A stretch of DNA of 64,000 nt, from NCBI GenBank assembly GCA_019915015.1, contig JAHBBC010000025.1, positions 62,001 through 126,000 on the forward strand. The letters run 5' to 3'. The notes under the pieces are model-generated. The model saw only the letters and a program-made list of their open reading frames with translations, made no database searches and was not told the DNA's origin. Position 1 is the first letter of the stretch; every line of letters starts with the position of its first letter. Origin of the DNA: Auriscalpium vulgare (taxonomy: Eukaryota; Basidiomycota; Agaricomycetes; Russulales; Auriscalpiaceae). Below are positions 30,384 through 40,305 of this stretch, piece by piece. A program made the translations under genes and the position numbers.

Positions 30384-31231
30384 GCGTTTAGAACGCGTCT
30401 TTCGTGCCGTTAGTGACTGCGATGGTCCGGGGTGTAGTTGCTGGACACACCGTTCGTGACATTGGTACAGGTTTGAGCCTGACGCGCTTCTAGGGCGTTG
30501 TGACGCGTCAAATGCCTGGTAGGACTAAACAAAAAATAGAGGGTCAGTTTAAGTTGAAAATGTTAAGGAAAAGGTGCAAAGAAGTGGCCCGGCGCACGCG
30601 CCCCGACGCGTCAAGCGGTCCCTGTCGGGCTCTCGTCAAGAGTTGCCAAGGAGGTTGGTGCGCAGGGTAATATTTCGACGACTAGCGACCGCGGACGCGG
30701 CAAGAGGACCCGGTAGGGTACACTGGCGAGCTTTGTCCGGGATTTGTAGACGCGATGGCAAAGTAGGTGTATGTAGAAATAATAAACTTGCTGGGAGTGG
30801 GCCGGTGCGTAGCACGGCGGTACGATTCCACTCCCAATTCTGGGTTGGACTGGGATTTTTTTTACATAATCAGATATATCTATTATAAGTACATAAAATA
30901 ATAATACTGTGGTACTATAGGAGACTATGTGCCACTGCAACATGACTGAGCAACCCTGGGGGGTACTGAGCGATGGTGGGCAATGCTGCGCAGTGTTAGG
31001 CAGCACCAGTGGAGGACACTGAATATGCAGTTGCAAGCGGTTGCTACATGACACCTGGGATTGAGAGCAATCACCGCGTTTTAGGTCCGGATGACGAGGG
31101 GTCGGTGACCTGTGGAGAGTGCAGCTGACAAAGGCGTACGAACGTTGTGGGATCAGTCCGCGTCGTACCTCGGGCGATGCGTCGGAATATATAAATATTC
31201 GAAGCTGTCCGAACTGTCGATACTCCATAAA
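30384..31231. other. No gene seen; KDZ copy 2 5' flank and target of element A
   Basis: No convincing coding sequence. A long minus-strand ORF here reads into the LTR of A and has no recognisable features. The segment GCGGTCCCTGTCGGG (30607-30621) resembles the KDZ 3' terminus but in direct, not inverted, orientation. An AT-rich patch lies at 30850-30910. The right end is the sequence into which A inserted. Confidence 0.5.
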
Positions 31232-31236
31232 GTTAC

Positions 31237-31535
31237 TGTAGTGTACTCGGACCGGTCGTCCTACTTGGACGACCAGCATGTGCGGAACCGCGGGTTCCAG
31301 ACAACGCTCGGAGCTGGGCTGAGGTGAAGGGGCTGTTCCTGGGGAACAGCCTCGGATCATTGATGGGATGGGATTACATAAGGGTAGCATATATATATCC
31401 GTCCTCTCCTTGGGAGAGGACATCTTTTGTACTTTCACTACTCGCGCCCCATCGAATCATACTCAGCCCACGTCGATATACGTGGGTACGATTCTACAGG
31501 CGTGATCACCTAAGTACAAGGGCATCGACGTTACA
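31237..31535 (+). repeat. Element A 5' LTR (299 bp)
   Basis: Matches 59499-59797 over its whole length, starting TGTAGTG and ending CGTTACA. It is flanked by the 5-bp duplication GTTAC (31232-31236 and 59798-59802). A TATA-like CATATATATATCC lies near 31388-31400. Four perfect hairpins occur: GGTCGTCC/GGACGACC, GGCTGTTCC/GGAACAGCC, GTCCTCTCC/GGAGAGGAC and CCCACGT/ACGTGGG. Confidence 0.97.
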
Positions 31536-31585
31536 CTTTTTTGAATCCCACCGGATTTAAAAGCGAATATATCGACCCTTCGAAC

Positions 31586-34500
31586 ATGGGACCCAAGAAA
31601 CCCACACCCACTGGAGAACCTCGCCGCTCGTCTCGAGTGGCAAGGGTCTCCGGTACCTCTACCTCGCATACCGAGGGAAGGGGAAGTCGGTCTGGAGGCC
31701 CCGCTACGAGCAGCTCTGCGCCTGTGGCGACGAACAACTCGGTGCCAATGGCGACGAGTGGCTCTGCCCCCGCGGTACTGCCCGAGGCGATACCTCCGGA
31801 TGCACTCCCTGATCCCGCGGATCACCGTGATCCCCGGGAGGAATCCGAGACATCGCCACGTCCGCCTGATAAAGGCAAAGGACGTGCGATTACCCCCGAA
31901 AATGAATCTGAGGATTCAGGGCAGGCTGAGGAGGAGGAATTCGACGTCGCCCCATTCGACGACGATATCCTCCGGGCCACCCGCAATTCGCTGAATGACT
32001 TCAGCAACCCATACGCGCGGTTGGGCAGTCCCTCGCGAGCGAGAGGACCGGCCGGGCCAACACCATCAGGCGGATCAGTGACCCGCTCCGAGCGGGAAGT
32101 CGAGGACACGATCCGCCCGGTCCGCGCGGACATCCCGTATACATTCGAGATGGACAGGCTCATGGGCAACGTACGCGACCAGCTGCAGGGCAGTGAGATG
32201 TTCGTGAAACAGATGGAGGAACTCTGGCAAGCGACCCGTGGGGTCATGCAGGAGACATCCACCAGCATCAGTAACGCATACAGGTCGCTCGCCGCTATCG
32301 AGTCAAAAATGCAGGGCACTACTCCTGAGGAGAAGCCCCCCACTGCCAATCGAGGCGCGGGATTGAAGTACGACACTACGGCGGACGACGCGGAAATGCC
32401 ATCCAGTGGATGGACCAGGCCGGTCCGTGAGGACGGCGAGACGGCGGTCGACTTCGACATGCGCACTCGCGCGGCCGCCCGCCTTAATCGACACCGCCAG
32501 AGAGTGCACGAGCACTTCCTACCGCAATTGCGGAAAGACACCCCTCGTCGGCGTATACAATTCGCAGACCGCCATTCTCCTGAGGAGGATGACAGCGATG
32601 ACCATGATTCTCACTATGGAGACGGTCCATCATACACGCGCGACGAACCAATCAGCGCAATGACTGCACAGTCCACGCGCTACGCGAGCTTAGAGCCGCA
32701 GAGTGTTCGCAGCGACCACATTGCGCGACGCGTAGGACACCACAGTCACGGCGCCGCGGATCTGCGTCCTAAGGACACTGCCACTAGCCGTGTTGAAGCT
32801 CCACGGCTCCGTAATGCCACTGTGTATACACTAGAGCGTTTGGCTGCACTCATACGTGAACAAGTGGGCGAGCCGACTTCCGCTCTACTAGCACAAGTGG
32901 CCAAAGCTTACAAACTACCCATGCCCGGTTCGTACAACGGCGTCGATGACATCGACACGTTGGAGCTCTGGCTTGGGAAAGTATTGCGGTGGATGAGACT
33001 GTACCACGTCACAGGGCCAGACCGTGATGCAGAACGCGTAGCTCTGCTCGGGTCCTTCCTTGACGGGGAAGCGGCCCGATGGTACACCCAAGAGGTGGAA
33101 GCCCCCACCCGAGCACACCGTGCCTGGACATTCGAGGACATCATCGCTGCGATGTACTCCCGATTCATCCACCGTGCCTCAGCACAGACGGCCGCGTCCC
33201 GGTTCATGGCGTCGCGCTTTTCCCGAAGCAAAGGAATTGCGGGATTCTTCAGTGAACTGAAGGAGCGAGCCTCACGCATGGTGGAACAGCCGGATGAATA
33301 TACGTTCAAACGACTGTTCCTCAGCGGGCTCCCGGAGGAGTACAACGATGTACTGCTGCGAGTACGCGGTCTGTCGGCCGAATACTCTGATATGAACGCG
33401 CTCCTTGAAGCCTCACTCGAAATCGAGGAAGGCAGCAAGATTATGAGCAAGTTCCGCGACTCGCGACAGAGCATGGCGCCCGCGCGCACCACTGATAAAT
33501 CAGTGGACCACACCCGGAAGTCGACCGCGACCTCGAGTGCGACTGCGCGGCGGGTAAGACCGTCCCGAGGACAGACTCAGACCGCCCGAGTCAACCAAAC
33601 CTCGCCTCAGACACGCACGGGAAGTGGCATGGATAGACCACGCCCCGATAGTACCCCTCGCCCGCAGAAGCTACAGGGCCGTCCTGGTGGACAGCCCCGT
33701 ACCGCGGTAGGAAAAGATGGTAAATCCATCACGTGCTTCGGATGCGGACAGACGGGGCACTATTCAAGTGACCCTACTTGCCCGCAATTCGGCAAGCCCC
33801 GCATGTTTGCCTCTCGAGTAGTCAATGACAACTCGGAGGACGATCAAGCGGGAGAGCCTGAAGCGCAGAACGACGAGTCATCCCCTGGGGACGACGAGCG
33901 CGCTGACGACGACAAAGAAGCCCCTGAGGAGCGCTGGGCGTCGTCAGATGATTACGTCGAAGATATGGAATACCTAGACACCCCATCCGACGACGATGAG
34001 GGGCCCCCACTTCGACTCGCCAGCATGCGTATGTTCTCCATGAGAATTACGCCCGCTAGCGACGAAGAAGACAATGTGTCGTTAGGCTCCGAATCTGACG
34101 ACATGCCTGGGCTAGTCGAACTGGGCCCAGCCCCCTCGCAGCAAGCTGTCGATCTGGGACGGCTACTAGGGGAGGATGCGGTCCAATACTTGCAGCAGAG
34201 AATCCCGATGGGATTACCTGGCCCCGCATACCCTGGACCGAGCTTTTCACGCCCAGTGCCAGGGCCTTCTCGCGTGAGCAGAGTTGCGCCCCCAGGGCCA
34301 TACTCCCCGCCTAACTCCCCGGGAACTGGGATTGAGAACATGATTCGCGCCGCGCTCTCACTTGGTCGCGCCTCGAGCCCAACCTCCCGTGGTATGGCGC
34401 CAGGAGCCGTCGGTAGCGACGAATTCGCCCAATACCCTCGGGAGTACGGATTCACGTACGCACAGCACCAAGCGGACGGTTTACGAAGGTGGCGAGGCAC

Positions 34501-35821
34501 CGGACACGCGCTGCGTCCTGGGATACCTCACCCCATCACAAATGATGGGCACTTCCCCGCTCGCCTCATGTTTGACGAGGAATTCGCAGACAGCGTCCCT
34601 ACGGACACTTATCTGCTGCGCGACTTCGAGCTCGGCTCCATCGAGACCGTGAACGTGCACGCCGTCGTGTGGTGGTACAACCAGACGGACGAGACACGGC
34701 GACGCTACGTGGAGGACCGCGTGAGCGCGGCCCTGTTTCTCGGGGTACCGATTGAGCTCGAGCATACATGGATGTTCGACCCCGTGTACGGCCCCATACA
34801 CGCAGCTGAATGCTTCATCTGCCTCGTATTCGTGAATCACCGGCGAAACGCGCGACGCAGTGATGGATCACTCGACGCAGCGGAGGAACTCGGTCAATCC
34901 ATGCGGAATGACCGATACGACGCCGGCTACAACGCTGGGTTGGCCACCGCCGCACGAGCCATCATGCACTTCTCGCGATCCGAGCAGGCAGAGGCTCGTC
35001 AGGAAGTAGCGTACAACGCGGGCATGCGCAACGCATTCAACATCGTCGCCGCCCTTGAGCGCCGTCGGCCCCGTGGACCAACGTTCCCCGCCGGCGACGA
35101 CGCAGACAATGCATGGCCACGTCATGCAGGGGGAGGGGACGCAAATGCGGATGTAACACCACCGGCGCCGTCATACGTAGCACCCCCAGCGTACATAGAC
35201 GAATTATCACGACGCACTACGGGCATGATGCTATTCGCCATGCGCGCAATGCGCTCGCACCTGCCAGCAGTGACACCTGAAGTACCCCGCTGGGTATACA
35301 GTGCCAACTTGCGTCGTAACGTTCCAAATGAGGAACAGCCCGATCGCAACGCGACACGACATATAGTCCTCGCCGCCGATGTTAACATCAACGGCGAGAC
35401 ACTATTTGCGCTGTTCGACAGCGGAAGCACCACCAATGGCATAAGCCCGGAGGCAGCCACGGTATCCCGGGTAGGGATATTTGAACTTGTAGACCCAATG
35501 ACGCTCCAACTGGGCGTCGTAGGATCCAAGTCAAAGATCAACTACGGGACCAGGTGCCGGATCAAAGTGAGCGGGCAAGAAGTCCCATGCTATCTCGACG
35601 TGGCCAATATAGACCACTACGACATCATACTGGGCACCCCGTTCCTCCATGGCAACAAAGTCGCTCTCGACTTTGGCGACCTGTCGATCACGATCAATGG
35701 CCAACGCATCGTTGCACTGACTCCTCAGGAGGAAGCCCAACGATCGCGACGGCACTGGAAACGTGACCGTGCTCCGATGGCGACTGCGCGTGTAAACGCG
35801 GCGCGCCCGATACTGGAATGA
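31586..35821 (+). CDS. gag: Element A Gag with aspartic protease
   Basis: ATG at 31586, 50 bp after the LTR; 1411 codons to UGA 35819-35821. The Ser/Pro-rich N-terminus is followed by a capsid-like region (FSRSKGIAGFFSELKERA, MVEQPDEYTFKRLF near 33210-33320). The zinc knuckle CFGCGQTGHYSSDPTC near residue 717 has x6 rather than x4 before the last Cys. Near residue 1060 a segment HTWMFDPVYG...HAAECFIC resembles the start of ORF3. The protease ALFDSGSTTNGIS is near residue 1276. Homologous to Gag of C and D. Confidence 0.92.
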   Translation: MGPKKPTPTGEPRRSSRVARVSGTSTSHTEGRGSRSGGPATSSSAPVATNNSVPMATSGSAPAVLPEAIPPDALPDPADHRDPREESETSPRPPDKGKGRAITPENESEDSGQAEEEEFDVAPFDDDILRATRNSLNDFSNPYARLGSPSRARGPAGPTPSGGSVTRSEREVEDTIRPVRADIPYTFEMDRLMGNVRDQLQGSEMFVKQMEELWQATRGVMQETSTSISNAYRSLAAIESKMQGTTPEEKPPTANRGAGLKYDTTADDAEMPSSGWTRPVREDGETAVDFDMRTRAAARLNRHRQRVHEHFLPQLRKDTPRRRIQFADRHSPEEDDSDDHDSHYGDGPSYTRDEPISAMTAQSTRYASLEPQSVRSDHIARRVGHHSHGAADLRPKDTATSRVEAPRLRNATVYTLERLAALIREQVGEPTSALLAQVAKAYKLPMPGSYNGVDDIDTLELWLGKVLRWMRLYHVTGPDRDAERVALLGSFLDGEAARWYTQEVEAPTRAHRAWTFEDIIAAMYSRFIHRASAQTAASRFMASRFSRSKGIAGFFSELKERASRMVEQPDEYTFKRLFLSGLPEEYNDVLLRVRGLSAEYSDMNALLEASLEIEEGSKIMSKFRDSRQSMAPARTTDKSVDHTRKSTATSSATARRVRPSRGQTQTARVNQTSPQTRTGSGMDRPRPDSTPRPQKLQGRPGGQPRTAVGKDGKSITCFGCGQTGHYSSDPTCPQFGKPRMFASRVVNDNSEDDQAGEPEAQNDESSPGDDERADDDKEAPEERWASSDDYVEDMEYLDTPSDDDEGPPLRLASMRMFSMRITPASDEEDNVSLGSESDDMPGLVELGPAPSQQAVDLGRLLGEDAVQYLQQRIPMGLPGPAYPGPSFSRPVPGPSRVSRVAPPGPYSPPNSPGTGIENMIRAALSLGRASSPTSRGMAPGAVGSDEFAQYPREYGFTYAQHQADGLRRWRGTGHALRPGIPHPITNDGHFPARLMFDEEFADSVPTDTYLLRDFELGSIETVNVHAVVWWYNQTDETRRRYVEDRVSAALFLGVPIELEHTWMFDPVYGPIHAAECFICLVFVNHRRNARRSDGSLDAAEELGQSMRNDRYDAGYNAGLATAARAIMHFSRSEQAEARQEVAYNAGMRNAFNIVAALERRRPRGPTFPAGDDADNAWPRHAGGGDANADVTPPAPSYVAPPAYIDELSRRTTGMMLFAMRAMRSHLPAVTPEVPRWVYSANLRRNVPNEEQPDRNATRHIVLAADVNINGETLFALFDSGSTTNGISPEAATVSRVGIFELVDPMTLQLGVVGSKSKINYGTRCRIKVSGQEVPCYLDVANIDHYDIILGTPFLHGNKVALDFGDLSITINGQRIVALTPQEEAQRSRRHWKRDRAPMATARVNAARPILE
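35819..35821 (+). other. In-frame UGA between gag and pol of A (candidate readthrough)
   Basis: After GAA-TGA the same frame stays open through 14 codons (GGG-TAC...) into pol. The arrangement and flanking codons match element C (17979-17981). No ATG precedes the conserved start of pol at short distance, which favours readthrough. Confidence 0.6.
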
Positions 35822-38800
35822 GGGTACGCGGCGGGATCTACAAAAGTAGAGCCTGCCACCTCGGTGGCCCCTCCCATGCGGGAGAACCACACCAAGCACC
35901 GCGCACGGATGAAGATAGGAGAAGCGGAGGAAGCCCAAAAGGGACTCCCAGTGCCCGAGGATCCTGAGGATCCCCTGGCGCCACTCCGGAAACGATGGAT
36001 GGAATCGGAGGCGGACCTGATGTGCCCAGTGCCCCCAGAGCTCCCTCCGTTCCGAGAAGTTAATCATCGCATTAATTTAATCGATGAGAAATTACGCAGC
36101 TTGTACCACCTCCCCCGATGCCCTGACTCGCTTAAACCACAACTTATGTTGAAGATAAAGCGATACGTTGAGGCGGGATGGTGGGAAATGCGCACAGCCC
36201 CACAAGCCGCCCCGTTACTTTGTATACCAAAGAAATCGGGGAAACTGAGGACTGTGGTGGATGCGCGCAAGCGTAACGACAACACCCATAAGGATGTTAC
36301 GCCTTTCCCTGACCAGGATCAGATCCGAATGGACGTCGCACGCGCGAAGTTCCGGTCCAAGATTGACATGAGCGACGCGTACGAACAAATACGCATCGAA
36401 CCCGATGATATTTGGAAGACAGCGTTCGCTACAATCTACGGCACGTTCGTGAGCCATGTTATGCAGCAGGGAGACTGTAATGCGCCCGCCACATTCCAAC
36501 GGCTTATGACGGTGATCTTCCGAGATCACATCGGCATTTGCGTGCACGTATATCTCGACGATATATTCATATTCTCAGACTCGATCGAGGATCATGAAGA
36601 GCACTTGCGCGCCGTGTTCCATATCCTAAGAAAAAACCACCTATTCCTCAGCAAGGAGAAATGTGATTTATATTCGAAGGACATGGAATGCCTTGGACAT
36701 CGCATCGATGACCAAGGGCTGCACGCCGACATGGACAAGATGTCCAAGGTACGCAACTGGCCCAGGCCAACGAACACCAATGAGGTGCTTCAATTCCTTG
36801 GGCTAGTGCAGTACCTAGCGCAATTCATGCCTGATGTGTCCGCATACACCTCGGTGCTATCGAGCATGACGAAGAATGGACGCGCTTTCCAGTGGAGAGC
36901 GATCCATACATCCTGCTTCGAGACCATCAAGGCAATTGCCTGCAAGGTGCCCATATTGAAACCCATCGATCCTCGCACGGGAGAAATGATATGGGTCATA
37001 TGCGACGCCTCCACTTGGGGAGTCGGCGCTATGTACGGGCAGGGCAAAGTCTGGGAGACTTGCCGTCCGGCAGGACTGATGTCTAAGCGGTTTACGGATG
37101 CTCAACGCAACTACCGTACGTTCGAGCACGAGACGATTGCGATCCTTGAGGCCCTCGCCAAATGGTCGGACAAGTTAATCGGTCGCCGATTTACTGTCGT
37201 CACCGATCATAAGGCGCTGGAATTCTTCCACCAGCAGAAAAACCTGTCGCCGCGACAGTCTCGCTGGGCAGAATTCCTTGCCAAGTACGACATGCAAATC
37301 AAGTACATTGAAGGCAGAGTGAACAAAGTAGCGGACGCTATGTCGCGCTACTATGCCTCCGTCCCGCCGGACATGCCTGGTACTGAGCTAGTCACCATCG
37401 ACGTCCAATTGGACCCCGACATGGATGATCTATCTCCTGAGCGTGTACTAGAGCTGCGTGCAATGACTATGCGAAACCGAGACTCGGAAAGGGATCGCGC
37501 GGCCAGGGAGTTGAGGCAGTACGCTGCCCCGATCACCAAACCGCCAGCGAAGCCCTCTAAGACTCGCGCACCGCCACCGCGTCGCGTCGACCAGACAGCG
37601 AGCACGCTACCGACGTCGCCAATCACAGTGGAAACGCCACGCGAATCGGCCACGTTGGTGAGCAGCGGCGCAGAAAAGTTGCCTGTAACACTTGCACCTG
37701 AGGTGCAGGTGAAGGACGCGCTCACGGATGGACCCTCGCTGCCGAGACAACTGGAGGCGTCTCCAGGCTGGGAATCCGTCATGCAGGAAGCATACCACAC
37801 CGATCCGTTCTTCGCGAAGATAGTAAAGTCCCCCGGGGAATTCACTACGTTCACGATGAAGGACGACAAGTGGTACTCCACGTCGCGGATGGGCCACGTA
37901 GTGCTATGCGTGCCCGATGCACTATTGCGACAACGTAAAATCCGTGAACTGATCACGGATACCGCGCACCGCACCCTCGGCCACTTAGGAGCCCATAAGA
38001 CTGCCGAGTATATCAGGCGCTGGTTCTGGTGGCCCCGCATGGGTATTGAGATCGAGCAGTTCTGCAAGTCCTGCGGGACTTGTCAGATGTCGAAGCCGGG
38101 TAATCAGGCGCCCGCTGGGCTGCTGCATACCCTCCCCATTCCTGCACAACCTTGGGAATCAATTGGAATGGACTTTACTGGCCCATTCCCCGAGCAGGAC
38201 GGCTATGACTACCTATGGGTAGTCATCTGTCGCCTCACGTCGATGGTGCACCTAGTCCCTATGCGCACCACTACGACAGCCGCCCAGCTCGCCGACTTAT
38301 ATCTCAAGGAGATAGTGCGGCTGCATGGGGTCCCCGCGTCCATCGTGTCGGATCGAGATGTGAAGTTCACATCGGCGTTCTGGCGCGAACTGCACCGACT
38401 ACTGGGTACCAAGCTACTGATGTCCACTGCATTCCATCCCCAGACGGATGGAGTAACAGAGCGGGCCATCCGTACGGTCGGCCAGATGCTCAGGAGCATG
38501 GTCGCGCCCGACCAACGCGACTGGCGGGAAAAATTGCCCTTGGTTGAGTTCGCGCTGAACTCGAGCGCGAGCGCCACCACTGGGTGCGCACCGTTCGAGC
38601 TCAACTACGGCTACATGCCCCGTATATTTGGGCCCACGATACCGCAGACCACGTTCTCAGGTGTCCGGGACTTCGCCGCGAAGGCCCAGTCGCACCTGGA
38701 ACAGGCACACGACGCGATCATCGAGCGCAGGGTCTTGCAGACCGCGCAGGCGAATAAGCATCGACGTGTGGACGAAGAGGTGAAGGTTGGAGACTTGGTG

Positions 38801-39289
38801 TATCTCAGCACCAAGAACCTCAACCTCCCCAAAGGCCGGGCTCACAAACTGCTCCCGAAGTATGTGGGACCATACAAGGTCATAGCCGCGAACCCGGACA
38901 AGTCGGTGTACACGATCGAGCTGCCCACGGAGTTGCGTGTGCGTCGTATCCACCCGACGTTCCACGCATCATTGCTGCGACGACACCACCCTAGCGACGA
39001 TCGGCTGTTCCCAAACCGAGAATCGAGGCGATTCTACGACTTCGGACAGCCCGACGACGACGAGTGGTTCGTAGACGAGATCACCGGCCATCGATGGGTC
39101 GGTGATAGGCTCGAGCTCCAAGTCAAGTGGTCTCTTGGAGAGCACACTTGGGAGGCACTCGCAACCTGCGACGAGCTGGAGGCACTAGACGAGTACCTCC
39201 GGCTACGCGGGGTCAGCGACCCTGGGTCGCTGCCACGCAGGCAGAGTGGCGGGAAGCAAAGAGGTGATCCTCGGGATCGCCAGGAATAG
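35822..39289 (+). CDS. pol: Element A Pol: RT, RNase H, integrase, chromodomain
   Basis: An open frame of about 1155 codons, in frame with gag. RT has CIPKKSGKLRTVVDAR and YLDDIFIFS. RNase H has ICDAST, FEHET and VTDHKAL. The integrase has HRTLGH...CGTCQ and GMDFTGPF, SDRDVKF and GVTERA. The chromodomain (EWFVDEITGH...VKWSLGEHTWEA) is followed by a short basic tail. It is collinear with C Pol throughout, including the TELRVRRIHPTFHASLLR block that precedes the chromodomain. No lesion was seen. Confidence 0.94.
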   Translation, partial: GYAAGSTKVEPATSVAPPMRENHTKHRARMKIGEAEEAQKGLPVPEDPEDPLAPLRKRWMESEADLMCPVPPELPPFREVNHRINLIDEKLRSLYHLPRCPDSLKPQLMLKIKRYVEAGWWEMRTAPQAAPLLCIPKKSGKLRTVVDARKRNDNTHKDVTPFPDQDQIRMDVARAKFRSKIDMSDAYEQIRIEPDDIWKTAFATIYGTFVSHVMQQGDCNAPATFQRLMTVIFRDHIGICVHVYLDDIFIFSDSIEDHEEHLRAVFHILRKNHLFLSKEKCDLYSKDMECLGHRIDDQGLHADMDKMSKVRNWPRPTNTNEVLQFLGLVQYLAQFMPDVSAYTSVLSSMTKNGRAFQWRAIHTSCFETIKAIACKVPILKPIDPRTGEMIWVICDASTWGVGAMYGQGKVWETCRPAGLMSKRFTDAQRNYRTFEHETIAILEALAKWSDKLIGRRFTVVTDHKALEFFHQQKNLSPRQSRWAEFLAKYDMQIKYIEGRVNKVADAMSRYYASVPPDMPGTELVTIDVQLDPDMDDLSPERVLELRAMTMRNRDSERDRAARELRQYAAPITKPPAKPSKTRAPPPRRVDQTASTLPTSPITVETPRESATLVSSGAEKLPVTLAPEVQVKDALTDGPSLPRQLEASPGWESVMQEAYHTDPFFAKIVKSPGEFTTFTMKDDKWYSTSRMGHVVLCVPDALLRQRKIRELITDTAHRTLGHLGAHKTAEYIRRWFWWPRMGIEIEQFCKSCGTCQMSKPGNQAPAGLLHTLPIPAQPWESIGMDFTGPFPEQDGYDYLWVVICRLTSMVHLVPMRTTTTAAQLADLYLKEIVRLHGVPASIVSDRDVKFTSAFWRELHRLLGTKLLMSTAFHPQTDGVTERAIRTVGQMLRSMVAPDQRDWREKLPLVEFALNSSASATTGCAPFELNYGYMPRIFGPTIPQTTFSGVRDFAAKAQSHLEQAHDAIIERRVLQTAQANKHRRVDEEVKVGDLVYLSTKNLNLPKGRAHKLLPKYVGPYKVIAANPDKSVYTIELPTELRVRRIHPTFHASLLRRHHPSDDRLFPNRESRRFYDFGQPDDDEWFVDEITGHRWVGDRLELQVKWSLGEHTWEALATCDELEALDEYLRLRGVSDPGSLPRRQSGGKQRGDPRDRQE

Positions 39290-39433
39290 GATAGAGTAGC
39301 AAGGTACCATCAGGGATCATAGATCGCGATCCCGATGGACTGCCATATCAGATGAGATAAGCAGGGCGAGAAAAGCTTAAAGACGCCTACGGGCGCCTTC
39401 GACTTCTCCGTCCCTCGCCCATCTCAATCCAAT

Positions 39434-39558
39434 ATGACACGCACACCGCGCCGCAACAGCGATCCCCCCGCCTACCACCACCACACTCCTTCCCCCCCTC
39501 CGCCTCTGGATCGCGGGCCGTCACCTATGGTGACAGACCCGCCGCCCACCGCCGCCGC
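39434..39558 (+). CDS. Element A ORF3, 5' piece (interrupted by element B)
   Basis: ATG at 39434 opens a frame of 41 codons plus two bases, rich in Pro, His and Thr. It continues in frame at 56902 on the far side of B. The 144 bp between pol and this ATG hold short inverted repeats (e.g. GATCC/GGATC around the pol end, GGGATC/GATCCC near 39313-39335). Confidence 0.8.
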
Positions 39559-40215
39559 TGATAGGTTCAGGCCGCGGGCAAGCGTGTAGCGAGACGTCGC
39601 GAGACGGGGAAGCAGCATGCGAGGCGCAGGGTCGCGGGAGCGGGGGTGATGGGAACGTGGTCCGGCGACCCAGGAGCAACCGGGACTGGCGACGGAACGG
39701 ATCACCGGAACGGGCTAGATCGGGAGGGCTTAGCGACGTAGGTAGAGCCACTACTTAGGGAGCTGCGCGAGACGTAGCAACCCAATCAACCTGTGGGCGG
39801 CGCAAGCCACCCACACCCTTTACCTCACAGAAACTGTAGCCTGAGGCGCTACCAGACTTAGGAAGGAAGGACCCCACCGATGTGGGAACAGGTAGGCAGG
39901 CGGACAGGCAAGAGGGGGTGCGACGGCCCATAGGCGGACGCTTCGCACACGGGTGCGAAGCACTCGGAGGAGGATCCCGTAGAGGGCATCCCCAGGCAGG
40001 TGAGTGTTTAGTTTGGTGTTTAGGCGGTAGGAGGTGGCCCCGCACGACCGCGGGGAGGGCACGAAGCGCGACAGCGACACGAACACCTTCCCCCCTCGGC
40101 AAGACTAGTCACCCGGACTGGATCGCGACGTATAGGAGGCAGTGTTGGTGGTTGTTGTCCTGTGAGGCACTCGCCGCACGCCCCGCTAGGGTCCGTCCCG
40201 GGTGATAGCGTATCA
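39559..40215 (+). repeat. Element B 5' LTR (657 bp)
   Basis: Begins TGATAGG, ends GCGTATCA, and matches 56241-56897 over its full length with no difference noticed by eye. It is flanked outside by CCGC (39555-39558). It contains GCTTCGCAC-ACGG-GTGCGAAGC, a 9-bp stem with a tetraloop (39940-39961). ORFs within it occur identically in both LTRs and are not genes. Confidence 0.97.
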
Positions 40216-40218
40216 TTT

Positions 40219-40237
40219 TGGAGCCCACCGCGAGGGG
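40219..40237 (+). promoter_or_regulatory. Element B primer binding site
   Basis: TGGAGCCCACCGCGAGGGG, three bases after the LTR and identical to the G1 site (6798-6816). This supports tRNA priming by the same tRNA in both elements. Confidence 0.82.
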
Positions 40238-40305
40238 TATGGTGATGACGATCGTGTTCGAGCTTTAAAATCAGCCTCGTAGACGGCACCCGGTCGCTGA
40301 TCAAC

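Larger units (their letters stand above)
24237..30600 (-). mobile_element. KDZ transposon copy 2
   Basis: TET/JBP gene followed by KDZ transposase gene on the minus strand, with the repeat-rich 3' end at 24237. The left terminus is fixed by the 15 bp shared with copy 1. The right (5') terminus is uncertain: no inverted copy of CTACAGGGACGCCTG was found between 30384 and 31236, so the end given is only approximate. Confidence 0.7.

Noticed and set aside
30611..31438. 275-codon minus-strand ORF
   Set aside because: It runs across the left LTR of A and its upstream flank; the LTR part recurs at 59437-59700, and there is no motif. Chance ORF.
39755..40205. ORFs of 88-115 codons on both strands
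   Set aside because: They recur identically at 56437-56887 because both regions are LTRs of element B. Not genes.
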